From NCBI RefSeq assembly GCF_003385185.1, contig NZ_PQHZ01000004.1, positions 173,124 through 237,123 of the forward strand: a DNA stretch of 64,000 nucleotides, read 5' to 3'. The notes under the pieces are model-generated. The model was not told where the DNA came from and ran no database searches. It saw nothing but the letters and a program-made list of their open reading frames with translations. The DNA comes from Amycolatopsis palatopharyngis. GTDB lineage: Bacteria; Actinomycetota; Actinomycetes; Mycobacteriales; Pseudonocardiaceae. The number at the start of each line of letters is the position of its first letter. The stretch's first letter is position 1. Of the stretch, positions 18,530 to 27,158 are shown in pieces. The position numbers were made by a program, and so were the translations under genes.

Positions 18530-19222
18530 ATGGCGAGGTTGAACTACCAAGAGTTGAACGACACCATCCGCTACACGGCATGGTCGGTCTTCCGGGTCGA
18601 ACCTGGTGTGCTGCCGGAGGACCGTGGCGATGCGGCGGCCGCGACCGTGGAGTACCTGGATGCCCTGGAGGACAAGGGTGTCGTCGTGCGGGGGGTCTAC
18701 GACGTCTCCGGTCTGCGTGCCGACGCGGACTTCCTGATCTGGTGGCATGCCGAGGAGATCGAGCAGGTGCAGGCCGCCTACACCGGTTTTCGGCGTACCC
18801 CGCTCGGCCGGGCGTCGGTTCCGGTGTGGAGTCAGGTCGCGCTGCATCGGCCCGCCGAGTTCAACCGTAGCCACATCCCCGCCTTCCTCGCGGGGGAGGA
18901 GCCGCGCAAGTACGTGTGTGTCTACCCGTTCGTCCGTTCCTACGAGTGGTATCTGCTGCCGGACGACGAGCGCCGGAAGTTGCTCGCCGACCACGGCAAG
19001 GAGGCGCGGGACTATCCGGACGTGCGAGCCAACACGGTCGCGTCCTTCGCGCTCGGCGACTACGAGTGGATACTCGCCTTCGAGGCCGACGAACTGCACC
19101 GCATCGTCGACCTGATGCGCCATCTGCGTGGCACCGAGGCCCGGCTGCACGTGCGCGAAGAGATCCCCTTCTACACCGGAACCCGGGTCCCGCCCGCCGA
19201 GCTGATCCACGCCCTTCCCTGA
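18530..19222 (+). CDS. hemQ: Coproheme decarboxylase (HemQ, chlorite-dismutase-like)
   Basis: A 230-residue protein of the Cld superfamily. It converts coproheme to heme b with peroxide, the last step of the coproporphyrin pathway. Recognisable parts are [59 protein letters not shown] (catalytic Tyr region), [20 protein letters not shown] with the heme-ligand His, and [20 protein letters not shown]. It lacks the distal Arg context of true chlorite dismutases as far as I can judge. It starts at ATG 18530 and is divergent from the RraA-like gene. Confidence 0.92.
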   Translation: MARLNYQELNDTIRYTAWSVFRVEPGVLPEDRGDAAAATVEYLDALEDKGVVVRGVYDVSGLRADADFLIWWHAEEIEQVQAAYTGFRRTPLGRASVPVWSQVALHRPAEFNRSHIPAFLAGEEPRKYVCVYPFVRSYEWYLLPDDERRKLLADHGKEARDYPDVRANTVASFALGDYEWILAFEADELHRIVDLMRHLRGTEARLHVREEIPFYTGTRVPPAELIHALP

Positions 19223-19234
19223 GCGCGAGGGCGT

Positions 19235-19264
19235 CCGGCACCGTCACTCACGTGCTGGTGCCGG
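19235..19264. terminator. Hairpin between convergent hemQ and msrB
   Basis: An 8-bp perfect stem CCGGCACC / GGTGCCGG with a 14-base loop, 12 bp after the hemQ stop and 36 bp beyond the msrB stop. It could terminate both convergent genes. No T-run follows. Confidence 0.5.
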
Positions 19265-19300
19265 GCGCTCCCGCGTGGCGGTGAGTCTTGCGTTCACCGG

Positions 19301-19738
19301 TCAGTTCCCGGTGGGCACCAGCTTCAGCGCGATGGAGTTGATGCAGTAGCGCTGGTCGGTGGGAGTGTCGTACCCCTCACCCTCGAACACGTGGCCCAGG
19401 TGGCTGTGGCAGCTCGCGCACAGGACCTCGACCCGTTTCATGCCCATCGCGCGGTCCTCCCGCAGGAGCACGGCATCGGATTCGGCCGGATCGAAGAACG
19501 AAGGCCAACCGCAGTGGCTGGCGAACTTGGTGTCGCTGCGGAACAACTCGGCCCCGCACGCCCGGCATTCGTACACACCGGTGGAATCGGTCTCGTTGTA
19601 CTCGCCGGTGAAGGGGCGTTCCGTGCCGGCCTCGCGGAGCACCGCGTACTCCTCCGGCCCCAGTTCCTCCCGCCACTCCTGCTCGGACTTCACCACACGC
19701 GGGGTCGCGCCAACGACAGGTTTCATGCCGGAATTCAT
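19301..19738 (-). CDS. msrB: Peptide-methionine (R)-S-oxide reductase
   Basis: A 145-residue MsrB that repairs methionine-R-sulfoxide in oxidised proteins. The structural zinc cysteines are present (Cys58/Cys61 in ECRACGAE and Cys107/Cys110 in CASCHSHLGH), and the catalytic Cys132 is in DQRYCINSIAL. It has full family length. A second ATG four codons in (MKPVVGATP) is an equally plausible start. Confidence 0.95.
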   Translation of the reverse strand: MNSGMKPVVGATPRVVKSEQEWREELGPEEYAVLREAGTERPFTGEYNETDSTGVYECRACGAELFRSDTKFASHCGWPSFFDPAESDAVLLREDRAMGMKRVEVLCASCHSHLGHVFEGEGYDTPTDQRYCINSIALKLVPTGN

Positions 19739-19748
19739 ATGTCCAAGG

Positions 19749-20048
19749 CTACCCGCCGAGCCAGCTCAGCACCTGCCCGACCGTGTCCCACGCCGCGACC
19801 AGGACACCGAGGAGAATCAGTACGACGACCGCCACCGCACCCCACCAACGCAGTCCGGCCGCGCGGTGGCTGGACTCGGCGAAGTCTGCGACGCCACTGA
19901 TCGAAGCCTCGACGGTGAATGCCGGATTGCACCGCTGTAGCCGGTCCAGGTGCGCGGCGAAGGCCTGTGCCTCGGGATCGAGCGGGTCCAGCCCGACGAG
20001 GTCGTCGTGAAATCGAGGATGCGGTGTGGGGCCCTGATCGTCGGCCAT
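19749..20048 (-). CDS. Small single-pass membrane protein, unknown function
   Basis: A 99-residue protein starting MADDQGPTPHPRFHDDLVGL at ATG 20048. The N-terminal 65 residues are soluble and acidic; a single hydrophobic segment (about 72-92, WWGAVAVVVLILLGVLVAAW) is near the C terminus. The layout resembles the DUF3040/short anchored proteins of actinobacteria, but I do not recognise a family. It lies between msrB and the Ser/Thr kinase gene on the same strand. Confidence 0.6.
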   Translation of the reverse strand: MADDQGPTPHPRFHDDLVGLDPLDPEAQAFAAHLDRLQRCNPAFTVEASISGVADFAESSHRAAGLRWWGAVAVVVLILLGVLVAAWDTVGQVLSWLGG

Positions 20049-20091
20049 GGTCCAACGGTAATCCACCCGGCGCGCTGTGCCTACGGTGGCT

Positions 20092-21726
20092 TCAACGAGG
20101 GTCGGAGTCAATCAGCAGCGTCCCGCCGGAATCGATCACCCGCACGGTCTTCTGCTGTTGCCCGCCTTCCTCGAATTCGACGTTGATCCGGATGTCGACG
20201 GAGCCGTCCTCGTTGTTCGCACGCTTGTACGCCGAAGCGCCGTTCGCCCCGACCACCTCGTAGTCCTCCCAGTACTCGGCGAACGCCTGCTGACCGCCGA
20301 AGGACTGCTGCACACCGGGGGACAGCAGGTTCCAAGCGGCAGCGGGGTTGTCGAGCCCGTTGTAGAAGTCGACCACCACGGTTCCCGCAGGACCCCATTC
20401 GACCGGTTGCCCACTGGATTGCTGGCTCGACGGCGGGGCACTGCTGGACGGCTCCTGCGACGTCGAAGGTGCCGGGTTCTGCGCCTGCGTGCCTGGATTC
20501 TCGTCGCCGCCCGAGCTCAACGCGATGATCAACACGGTGGCCAGCACCAGTATCGAGGCGGCTATCGCGCCGAAGAGTAGTGGCTTGCGCCGGTCCCGTG
20601 ACTGCCGTCCCTGCCCAGGATGGTTGGCCGCGCCCGACCTGGCCGACGGTTCACCGCGCGGCGGTGTGGCAGGTGGTGCCGCGGCGAACGTCGATGTCGG
20701 CGGGGGAGCGGCGGGTGCGACTGCGGTAGCCGAGGGCGTGCGTTGCCACGGCGGCGTGATCCCGTTGCCTGGTGTGTCCGGTGCGAGCATCGGTGCGGCG
20801 GGCTGCCTGCCCCCGTGCGGCAGCGGCGGTGACACCATGGTCGCCGCCGGGTTCTGCTCCCCGCCGGAGATGGCGGCGAGGCGGTCGCGAGCCTCGAGCA
20901 TCGTGGGCCGCTCCTCCGGCTCGGCGCGCAGCAGGCTCATCAGCAATGCCGTGGCCTGGCCCGCCCGGACCGGAGGGACGATCTTGCCGTTGGCCGCCGA
21001 GTAGAGCAGGGCCAGCTGGTTCGCGCTGTTGCCGTAGGGCGCCTGGCCCTCGATCGCGTGGTAGAGCGTGGCACCGAGGGCGAATACGTCAGAACTTGGC
21101 GCGGGATCGGCACCCCTGGCGAGTTCCGGCGCGAGGTAGGCGGGCGTGCCGCCGATGAGGCCGGTCTGGGTCAGCGTCAGATCGCCCGCGGCTCTGGAGA
21201 TGCCGAAGTCGGTGATCTTGGCGGTGCCCGTTTCGTCGATCAGGATGTTGCCGGGCTTCACATCCCGGTGGACGAGCCCGGAACGGTGTGCCGCGACGAG
21301 TGCGGCCGCGACCTGTTCGCCGATGCGTGCCACTTCGCGCAGAGGCATGGGGCTGCGCTCGGCGAGAATCGCCGAGAGGCTCTGCGATGGCAGATACTCC
21401 ATCACGAGGCACGGATCACCGTCGTGCTCTGCGATGTCGAACACGACAATGGCGTTGGGATGCTGGAAACGGGCAGCGTTCTTCGCCTCGCGCATGGCGC
21501 GCTGCCGAACGTTGACCCGTTCCGCCTCTGACAGGCCGGGCTGGGTCAGGATCTGCTTGACCGCGACGGAACGCTCGAGGCGTTCGTCCACGGCCCGCCA
21601 GACCACACCCATGGCGCCGCTGCCGACGTGCTCTACGAGGCGGTAGTGCCCTGCGATCAGGTGACCGGTCTCGATGACGCCTACTCCTGTCGAAACTATC
21701 CGCGATCGTGGATTGACCGCGCGCAA
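20092..21726 (-). CDS. Serine/threonine protein kinase, membrane-anchored
   Basis: A 544-residue Hanks-type kinase. Gly-rich loop VGSGAMGVVWRA, Lys57 in VAVKQI, catalytic HRDVKPGN (Asp155) and DFG at 173-175 are intact. A Pro/Ala-rich juxtamembrane region is followed by one membrane helix (about 395-418, LLFGAIAASILVLATVLIIAL), then a Ser/Gln-rich linker and a roughly 100-residue extracellular domain (GTVVVDFYNGLDNPAAAWNLL) of the NTF2/lumazine-binding-like type rather than PASTA. The only canonical start is a TTG at 21726 with a weak ribosome site; an AGGAG lies just before codon 17, so the true start is uncertain. Confidence 0.87.
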   Translation of the reverse strand: MRAVNPRSRIVSTGVGVIETGHLIAGHYRLVEHVGSGAMGVVWRAVDERLERSVAVKQILTQPGLSEAERVNVRQRAMREAKNAARFQHPNAIVVFDIAEHDGDPCLVMEYLPSQSLSAILAERSPMPLREVARIGEQVAAALVAAHRSGLVHRDVKPGNILIDETGTAKITDFGISRAAGDLTLTQTGLIGGTPAYLAPELARGADPAPSSDVFALGATLYHAIEGQAPYGNSANQLALLYSAANGKIVPPVRAGQATALLMSLLRAEPEERPTMLEARDRLAAISGGEQNPAATMVSPPLPHGGRQPAAPMLAPDTPGNGITPPWQRTPSATAVAPAAPPPTSTFAAAPPATPPRGEPSARSGAANHPGQGRQSRDRRKPLLFGAIAASILVLATVLIIALSSGGDENPGTQAQNPAPSTSQEPSSSAPPSSQQSSGQPVEWGPAGTVVVDFYNGLDNPAAAWNLLSPGVQQSFGGQQAFAEYWEDYEVVGANGASAYKRANNEDGSVDIRINVEFEEGGQQQKTVRVIDSGGTLLIDSDPR

Positions 21727-21804
21727 ACACGTTGGCCGCGCGCTCGATCGAGTGTAGCGGTCGGCGAGGCTGAACCTCCGGCAGCCGCCTGGTGGGTCGT
21801 CAGT

Positions 21805-22497
21805 TCACGAACTTCGCTGGGAGACTTGGGTTTGTGCCGCGACGTCGTTTGCAACGGTGGGTACAGGAGGAATCGCCCTGCGCTGCGCGCGGTACAACCC
21901 GATCGCCCCGAGTACCGCGAAAACGCCGTAGCACGCGAGCAGCGCTGCTGAGGTTTCGCCGGTGAGGGCATCACCGAGCAACACCACCGCGGCCGTGCCG
22001 GGAAGGCTGCCGACCACGGTGCCGAGGAGGTACGGCGAAAGCCGGATGGCCGACATCCCGCAGCAGTAGCTGAGCGGCGCGAACGGGATCACCGGGATCA
22101 GTCGCAACGACGCGACGGCGAGCGCGCCACCCCCGGTCAGCCGGTCGTGCACAACGCGTACGGAGTTGCGGTGCAGGTGCCGGGCCACCAGATTCCTGCC
22201 GAGCAGCCTGGCCAGGCCGAATCCCAGCGCGGCCGAGGTCGCGGTGGCGAGCATCGCGATCACGATGCCGAGCCAATGACCGAGCAGCAGCCCGGCGGCG
22301 AGACTGAACACAGTGCGGGGAATCGGCGCGACGGTGAGCACCGCGTACACCAGCAGGAACACCACCGGTGTGGCCGCGCCAGCCCCATCGGCCCAGCTGC
22401 GCAGTTCCGCCGGGCTGGGGACCGGCAGGGTGACCGCGGCGACCGCCAGCCCGACGAACAGGACGAAAGCGACGATCAGCTGGGTACGGCGGGGCAC
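21805..22497 (-). CDS. VTT-domain (TVP38/TMEM64, DedA-like) membrane protein
   Basis: A 230-residue protein with about six hydrophobic segments. The SNARE-associated/VTT signature is clear: VYAVLTVAPIPRTVFSLAAG, GHWLGIVIAMLATATSAALG and RLIPVIPFAPLSYCCGM with the re-entrant-loop Pro and Arg. Family members are linked to lipid scrambling and envelope homeostasis. It starts at GTG 22497 (VPRRTQL), divergent from the acetyltransferase. Confidence 0.85.
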   Translation of the reverse strand: MPRRTQLIVAFVLFVGLAVAAVTLPVPSPAELRSWADGAGAATPVVFLLVYAVLTVAPIPRTVFSLAAGLLLGHWLGIVIAMLATATSAALGFGLARLLGRNLVARHLHRNSVRVVHDRLTGGGALAVASLRLIPVIPFAPLSYCCGMSAIRLSPYLLGTVVGSLPGTAAVVLLGDALTGETSAALLACYGVFAVLGAIGLYRAQRRAIPPVPTVANDVAAQTQVSQRSS

Positions 22498-22563
22498 GGG
22501 TCCACGGTAAGGCACCCGGAAACTCGGATGACACGAGTGTGGCTGCCGTGCTGCGCTCGGCCC

Positions 22564-23124
22564 ATGCTGAATCTGGACGCGCTCGCCGCGCAACCCGAGT
22601 TGCCCGGCGACGCCGTGATGCTGCGCCAGCTCGACGCCTCGTATCTCGACGGGGTGTGGCAGTCGTTGCACGATCCCGAGACCGCCCGGTATACGGGCAC
22701 ACACGCGACGTTCACCAGGGAGCAGGTCGAGCGATTCCTCGCAGCCAGGCCTGCCGCGACGGACCGCGCCGACTGGGCGGTCACCCGCGCGGCGGACGGC
22801 GCCTTCCTCGGCGAAGTCGTGTTGCAGGAACTCGACGCGTCGAACGAGTCGATGAGCTTGCGGATCGCCCTCGGCGGCCCGCACGTGTTCGGGCGGGGCT
22901 ACGGAACCGAGGCGACGCGGCTGGTGCTCGATTTCGCCTTCGAAAGCGTCGGCCTGCACCGGGTCGGCCTCGAGGTGTTCGACTTCAACACGAGGGCGCA
23001 GCGGGTGTACGAGAAGTGCGGCTTCGTGCGCGAAGGGGTGCTGCGCGACGCCCTGCTCTGGAACGGAACCCGGCACGACACGGTCGTGATGTCCATCTTG
23101 AGCACCGATTGTCGGTTCCCATGA
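22564..23124 (+). CDS. GNAT-family N-acetyltransferase
   Basis: About 186 residues, of the RimJ/RimL-like GNAT group. It shows VMLRQLDASYLDGVWQSL at the N terminus, then LRIALGGPHVFGRGYGTEA with the acetyl-CoA-binding R-G-x-G turn, VGLHRVGLEVFDFNTRAQR and VYEKCGFVREGVLRDAL. The ATG at 22564 is chosen; an ATG at 22528 would add 12 residues. The acceptor is unknown. It ends 13 bp before the LigD-type polymerase gene. Confidence 0.85.
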   Translation: MLNLDALAAQPELPGDAVMLRQLDASYLDGVWQSLHDPETARYTGTHATFTREQVERFLAARPAATDRADWAVTRAADGAFLGEVVLQELDASNESMSLRIALGGPHVFGRGYGTEATRLVLDFAFESVGLHRVGLEVFDFNTRAQRVYEKCGFVREGVLRDALLWNGTRHDTVVMSILSTDCRFP

Positions 23125-23137
23125 CTACGGTGAGCGG

Positions 23138-24157
23138 GTGGCCAAGAACGGTGATCCGGTGGAGTACCAGGTCGGCGAACGTACCGTCAGGGTGACCAGT
23201 CCGGACAAGGTGTACTTTCCCGATCGCGGGATCACGAAGCGGCACGTGGTCGAGTACTACATCGCGGTGGCGGAACCGTTGCTGCGGGCGATCGGTGAGC
23301 GACCGACCACGTTGAAACGCTTCCCTGACGGGGTGACCGGCGAGTTCTTCTACGCCAAGCGGGTGCCCAAGGGAGCGCCGGACTGGGTGCAGCGTGTGCA
23401 GATCGCGTTTCCGTCCGGCCGCACCGCCGAGGAGGTGTGCCCGACCGAACCCGCCGTGCTCGCCTGGGCGGCCAACCTCGGCACGTTCGACTTCCATCCG
23501 TGGCCGGTGCGGAGGCCGGACGTGGACCATCCGGACGAACTGCGCATCGACATCGACCCACCCGACTCGGCCGGTTACGACGACGCCGTGGTGGTGGCGG
23601 CCGCGGTGCGGGACGTGCTCAGTGACGCGGGGCTGACCGGCTATCCGAAGACGTCGGGCGGCCGCGGGATCCACGTGCTCGTGCGAATCCGGCCGGAGTG
23701 GGATTTCATCGACGTGCGGCACGCGGTGATCGCGCTCGGCCGGGAGGTGGAGCGCAGGGTGCCGGGCAAGGCCACCATCGCGTGGTGGAAGGAGGAACGC
23801 GACGGGCGTGTCTTTCTGGACTACAACCAGGCCGCGCGGGATCGCACGGTCGCGTCCTCCTGGTCGGTCCGGGCCACTCCGAAGGCTACGGTCTCCACGC
23901 CGCTCACCTGGGAGCAGCTGCCGCAGGTGCACCCGGACGACTTCGACGTGACCACGGTGCCCGGCTGGCTGGCCGAGCACGGTGACCCGCACGCGGACAT
24001 GGACGCTCGGGCGTTCGGGATCGAGACGTTGCTGGAGTGGTACGCCAGGGACGAGCGCGAGCACGGTCTCGGTGAGATGCCGTATCCGCCGGACTATCCG
24101 AAGATGCCAGGGGAGCCCAAAAGGGTGCAGCCAAGCAAGGCCAGGAACGACACCTGA
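23138..24157 (+). CDS. LigD-type polymerase/primase domain protein (NHEJ)
   Basis: A 339-residue stand-alone primase-polymerase of the LigD-Pol (AEP) family. It shows VTSPDKVYFPDRGITKRHVV, RPTTLKRFPDGVTGEFFYAK, DELRIDIDPPD with the catalytic Asp pair, YPKTSGGRGIHVLVRI with the Ser/His nucleotide-binding motif, and RVFLDYNQAARDRTVASSWS. It adds nucleotides at double-strand-break ends. It is separate from ligase and nuclease, unlike one-piece LigD; an ATP-dependent ligase lies 2 kb away on the other strand. No Ku gene is in the window. Confidence 0.9.
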   Translation: MAKNGDPVEYQVGERTVRVTSPDKVYFPDRGITKRHVVEYYIAVAEPLLRAIGERPTTLKRFPDGVTGEFFYAKRVPKGAPDWVQRVQIAFPSGRTAEEVCPTEPAVLAWAANLGTFDFHPWPVRRPDVDHPDELRIDIDPPDSAGYDDAVVVAAAVRDVLSDAGLTGYPKTSGGRGIHVLVRIRPEWDFIDVRHAVIALGREVERRVPGKATIAWWKEERDGRVFLDYNQAARDRTVASSWSVRATPKATVSTPLTWEQLPQVHPDDFDVTTVPGWLAEHGDPHADMDARAFGIETLLEWYARDEREHGLGEMPYPPDYPKMPGEPKRVQPSKARNDT

Positions 24158-24182
24158 GCGACCCCCCGCTTACGCCTGCTGC

Positions 24183-25793
24183 TCAGGCCGGGCAGAGCGT
24201 GCCGTCGGCCGGGACGACACCGTCCACCAGGAACTTCCGCACGGCATCGGACACGCAGGTCGATCCCAGCGCGCCGTGTCCCGCACCCTGCCAGGCGATG
24301 CGCACCGCGCTGCGCATCTGCTCGGCGGCCCTGATGGTTCCACGCTCGGGAGTCACCGGGTCGGCCGCGGTGCTCGCCACGAGGATCGGCGGCGTACCGG
24401 TCATGTTCGGGTTCGGAGTGGCTTCCCGGCGTACCGGCCACGGGCTGCACCAGGCCAACCGCTGCGCGACGAGGCCGCCGAAGACCGGGTACTTGCCGGA
24501 CATGTCCGTGATCACCTGGTTGATGCGGTCGGCGGGAAGGCGCGTTGGGGTGTCGTTGCACCACGTGGCGAGTGCCGCGTCAAGCCGGGCGGGAGCCGTC
24601 TCGGTGTCGGCCAGTACGGGGTCGAGAAAGCGGGCGAGGCCGGTTCCGTCACCGGAGCGCGCGGCGTCCAGTGCGTCGGCGAGTTCGCGCCAGCGATCCG
24701 GCTGCCGCAGTCCGCGTAGCGTCGCGTGCAGGGCGAGGCCGGGGCCGAGCGTCGTGCCCTTCGTGGTGAACAGCGGCCGGGTCCGGAGCTGTTCGGTCAG
24801 GTCGGTGAGCGCGCCGCGGACGTCGGTGCCGAGCGGGCAGCCGCGACTGGCGCAGTCCGCGGCGAAGGCGTCGAGGGTCTTGAGCGCGCCGGCGGCGATG
24901 CCGTCCAGTGTCGCGACGAGATCGCGGGACGGTTCGGGTACGCCGTCGAGGACGAACCGGCCGACTCGATCGGGAAAACGCTCGCCGTACGCGGTGAGGA
25001 CGTTGGAGCCCTCCCCGTGCGACAGTGCGTGCAGGTGCTCGACGCCGAGCTGATCGCGAAGCTCCTCGAGATCTCCGGCCGCCCGCCAGCTGTCGATCGC
25101 GGTCTGCTCGTTCTCCAGGGCGATCGTGCACTGCTGGCCCGCGCTGCGAGCGGTTTCCAGCAGGGGTTCGACGTCCTTGGTCGCCGGGTCGTGGCCGAGC
25201 AGGCCGGCCCGGATCTCGGGCGGGACGCACACGACCGGATCGGACTGCCCGGTGCCCCGGCGGTCCATGCCGATCAGGGAGAAACGTTCCAGCACGGCCG
25301 GCGGCAGTTTCGCGGCGAGCCGGGCCGCGTAGAGGGTGCCGGGTTCGCCGTCGACGTCGTTGACCACGGCGAGCGGAATGGGGCCGTCGCCGGCTTTGAG
25401 GATGGCGATGCGCGCGAGGCCCCTGCGGGGGAGGTCGGGAGCGTCCACTGTGGTGTTCACCTGGGCGCAGCTGAAGCCGAGAGAGTCCGGGACGGCCGGT
25501 TTGCCGAGGCGCTGCCGGGTCTCGGCGTCACAGGAGGACCACTGCACCGAAGAGGCCGCGGGTTCGCGCAGCGGTGGCAATGGGGGGATCTCGGTCTCGG
25601 TGGCAGGTCCCTGTGCCGGCGCCGGCCCGTCGTTCTCCACGACGGCTGGCCGGCTCGAGGGACCTGCGGTGCAGCCCGCGAGAATCGCCGCCACCATGAC
25701 GAGCACGGCGACCGGAGCCGGTCCGCGTCCCCTGCCGCCCGGGGCCGGCGTGAAGCCACGGCGCACTGAGTGGTCCTCACTGTGTCTCGGCAA
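24183..25793 (-). CDS. TAP-like alpha/beta-hydrolase lipoprotein
   Basis: A 536-residue exported hydrolase of the tripeptidyl-aminopeptidase (SCO7095/SlpD-like) family. A lipobox (VAAILAGC) around residue 40 implies a membrane-anchored lipoprotein. The oxyanion motif GMDRRGTGQSD is present. The nucleophile elbow reads ALSHGEGSN, so the usual first Gly of G-x-S-x-G is Ala. The acid is in STAADPVTPERG and the His in GAGHGALG; the TAP C-terminal domain is present. It probably trims peptides outside the cell. It is convergent with the polymerase gene. Confidence 0.85.
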   Translation of the reverse strand: MPRHSEDHSVRRGFTPAPGGRGRGPAPVAVLVMVAAILAGCTAGPSSRPAVVENDGPAPAQGPATETEIPPLPPLREPAASSVQWSSCDAETRQRLGKPAVPDSLGFSCAQVNTTVDAPDLPRRGLARIAILKAGDGPIPLAVVNDVDGEPGTLYAARLAAKLPPAVLERFSLIGMDRRGTGQSDPVVCVPPEIRAGLLGHDPATKDVEPLLETARSAGQQCTIALENEQTAIDSWRAAGDLEELRDQLGVEHLHALSHGEGSNVLTAYGERFPDRVGRFVLDGVPEPSRDLVATLDGIAAGALKTLDAFAADCASRGCPLGTDVRGALTDLTEQLRTRPLFTTKGTTLGPGLALHATLRGLRQPDRWRELADALDAARSGDGTGLARFLDPVLADTETAPARLDAALATWCNDTPTRLPADRINQVITDMSGKYPVFGGLVAQRLAWCSPWPVRREATPNPNMTGTPPILVASTAADPVTPERGTIRAAEQMRSAVRIAWQGAGHGALGSTCVSDAVRKFLVDGVVPADGTLCPA

Positions 25794-25909
25794 CGTTCAC
25801 CGCTGACTCTCGCACGCCCACTGTAAGCCGACCGTGAGCGGGGTGCCCACGCCGTCGCCCCCCCGGCGCACGTCACCCCCGCGCGTGCTCCCGTCCACAG
25901 ATGGAGCGC

Positions 25910-26027
25910 CTGCAAGTACCCCCAAGCAAGATCAACACCGTCGCTAACCGTTACCGAGTGCCGTGTTGCGACGTTCCGGTTGGTAGCGGTTGAGAGCGGA
26001 TTCGATCTTGCTTGGGGGTACTTGCAG
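25910..26027. repeat. Long inverted repeat (24-bp perfect arms)
   Basis: Left arm 25910-25933 begins CTGCAAGTACCCCC and ends AAGATC; right arm 26004-26027 is its exact reverse complement. The 70-bp spacer is less GC-rich and has shorter internal dyads (for example GTTACC/GGTAGC-type). The structure sits between the 3' end of the ligase gene and the promoter side of the TAP-like lipoprotein, both on the minus strand. It may be a terminator or a remnant of a small mobile palindrome. Confidence 0.75.
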
Positions 26028-26053
26028 ACGTACCAACGGCGGGGGTTGTGGGG

Positions 26054-27139
26054 TTATCTGGTGCGGACGACCTCGCCACGGAAGACGGCGTCCAGGTCGT
26101 AACGCGCGGGCTCCTCGAGTTGCCCGTACCCGCAGGACGCAGGCTCACGGTCGGGCCGCCAGCGCTTGAACTGCGCTGTGTGCCGGAACCTGGAGGGCAT
26201 CCCGCCCTCGGTGTGCTCGTAGCCGACCTCCACGACCCGCTCGGGCCGCAGGGGCACCCACGGCTGTTCGGTACTGCGCCAGCGGCTCACCCCACCCGGC
26301 AACCGCTGCCCATCCGTCGTGGCGTCCCCGAGCCAGGGGTGCTCTCCATCGGTGATCAATGGCGCGAGTTCGACGGCCAGTTCCCTGCGGTATTCGGCCG
26401 TGAAAGAGCCCACCACTCCGACGTGGTGCAGCACGCCCACGTCGTCGTAGAGCCCGAGCTGCAGCGATCCGACGGCCTCACCCTGCGCGCCGTCCACATG
26501 CCACCGCAGTCCCGCCACCACACAGTCGGCAGTGCGGGAGTGTTTGTACTTCAGCATGATCCGCTTGCCCGGGCTGTAGCCCTCCGCCAGCGGCTTGCCG
26601 ATGACGCCGTCGAGTCCCGCGCCCTCGAACAGCGTGAACCAGTGCCGTGCCGTCGCCGGATCATCGGTCGCCGGGGTGACGTGCAGTCCGGTGCCAGCCA
26701 GTTCGGTGAGCCGGTCCCGCCGGTCCCCGGTCGGCTGGTCCAGCAGCGATTCGTCGCCCAGGGCGAGCAGATCGAACGCCACGAACTGGGCTGGAGTCTT
26801 CTCGGCCAGCATGCGCACCCTGCTCGCTGCGGGATGCACTCGCTCGCTGAGCGCGTCGAAGTCGAGCCTGCCGCCGACCGCCACCACCAGCTCACCGTCC
26901 ATCACGACCCGATCGGGAAGCACTTTCGCCATGTGCTCGAGCACCTCTGGGAAGTACCGGTTGAGTGGCTTGCCCGACCGGGACTGCAGCGTGATCTCCG
27001 CGCCGTCCCGGAAGATCAGACAGCGGAATCCGTCCCATTTGGGCTCGAACAGCAGGTCGGTGGCATCCGGGATCTTGGCCACAGCGCGAGCCAGCATCGG
27101 CTTCACGGGTGGAGTGAGCGGCAGCGACATGGCCGTCAT
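26054..27139 (-). CDS. ligC: ATP-dependent DNA ligase (LigC type)
   Basis: About 361 residues. The adenylation motif FEPKWDGFRC has the nucleophilic Lys; further motifs are LQSRSGKPLNRYFPE, VVMDGELVVA, FVAFDLLALG, LDGVIGKPLAEGY and IMLKYKHSRTADCVV. A C-terminal OB fold completes it. LigC ligases act in repair, mainly as backup in NHEJ or base excision. ATG 27139 has GGGG just upstream; ATG 27130 (MSLPLTPPVKPML) is the alternative. Confidence 0.9.
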   Translation of the reverse strand: MTAMSLPLTPPVKPMLARAVAKIPDATDLLFEPKWDGFRCLIFRDGAEITLQSRSGKPLNRYFPEVLEHMAKVLPDRVVMDGELVVAVGGRLDFDALSERVHPAASRVRMLAEKTPAQFVAFDLLALGDESLLDQPTGDRRDRLTELAGTGLHVTPATDDPATARHWFTLFEGAGLDGVIGKPLAEGYSPGKRIMLKYKHSRTADCVVAGLRWHVDGAQGEAVGSLQLGLYDDVGVLHHVGVVGSFTAEYRRELAVELAPLITDGEHPWLGDATTDGQRLPGGVSRWRSTEQPWVPLRPERVVEVGYEHTEGGMPSRFRHTAQFKRWRPDREPASCGYGQLEEPARYDLDAVFRGEVVRTR

Positions 27140-27158
27140 TCTGCCCCGAAAACGCCGG

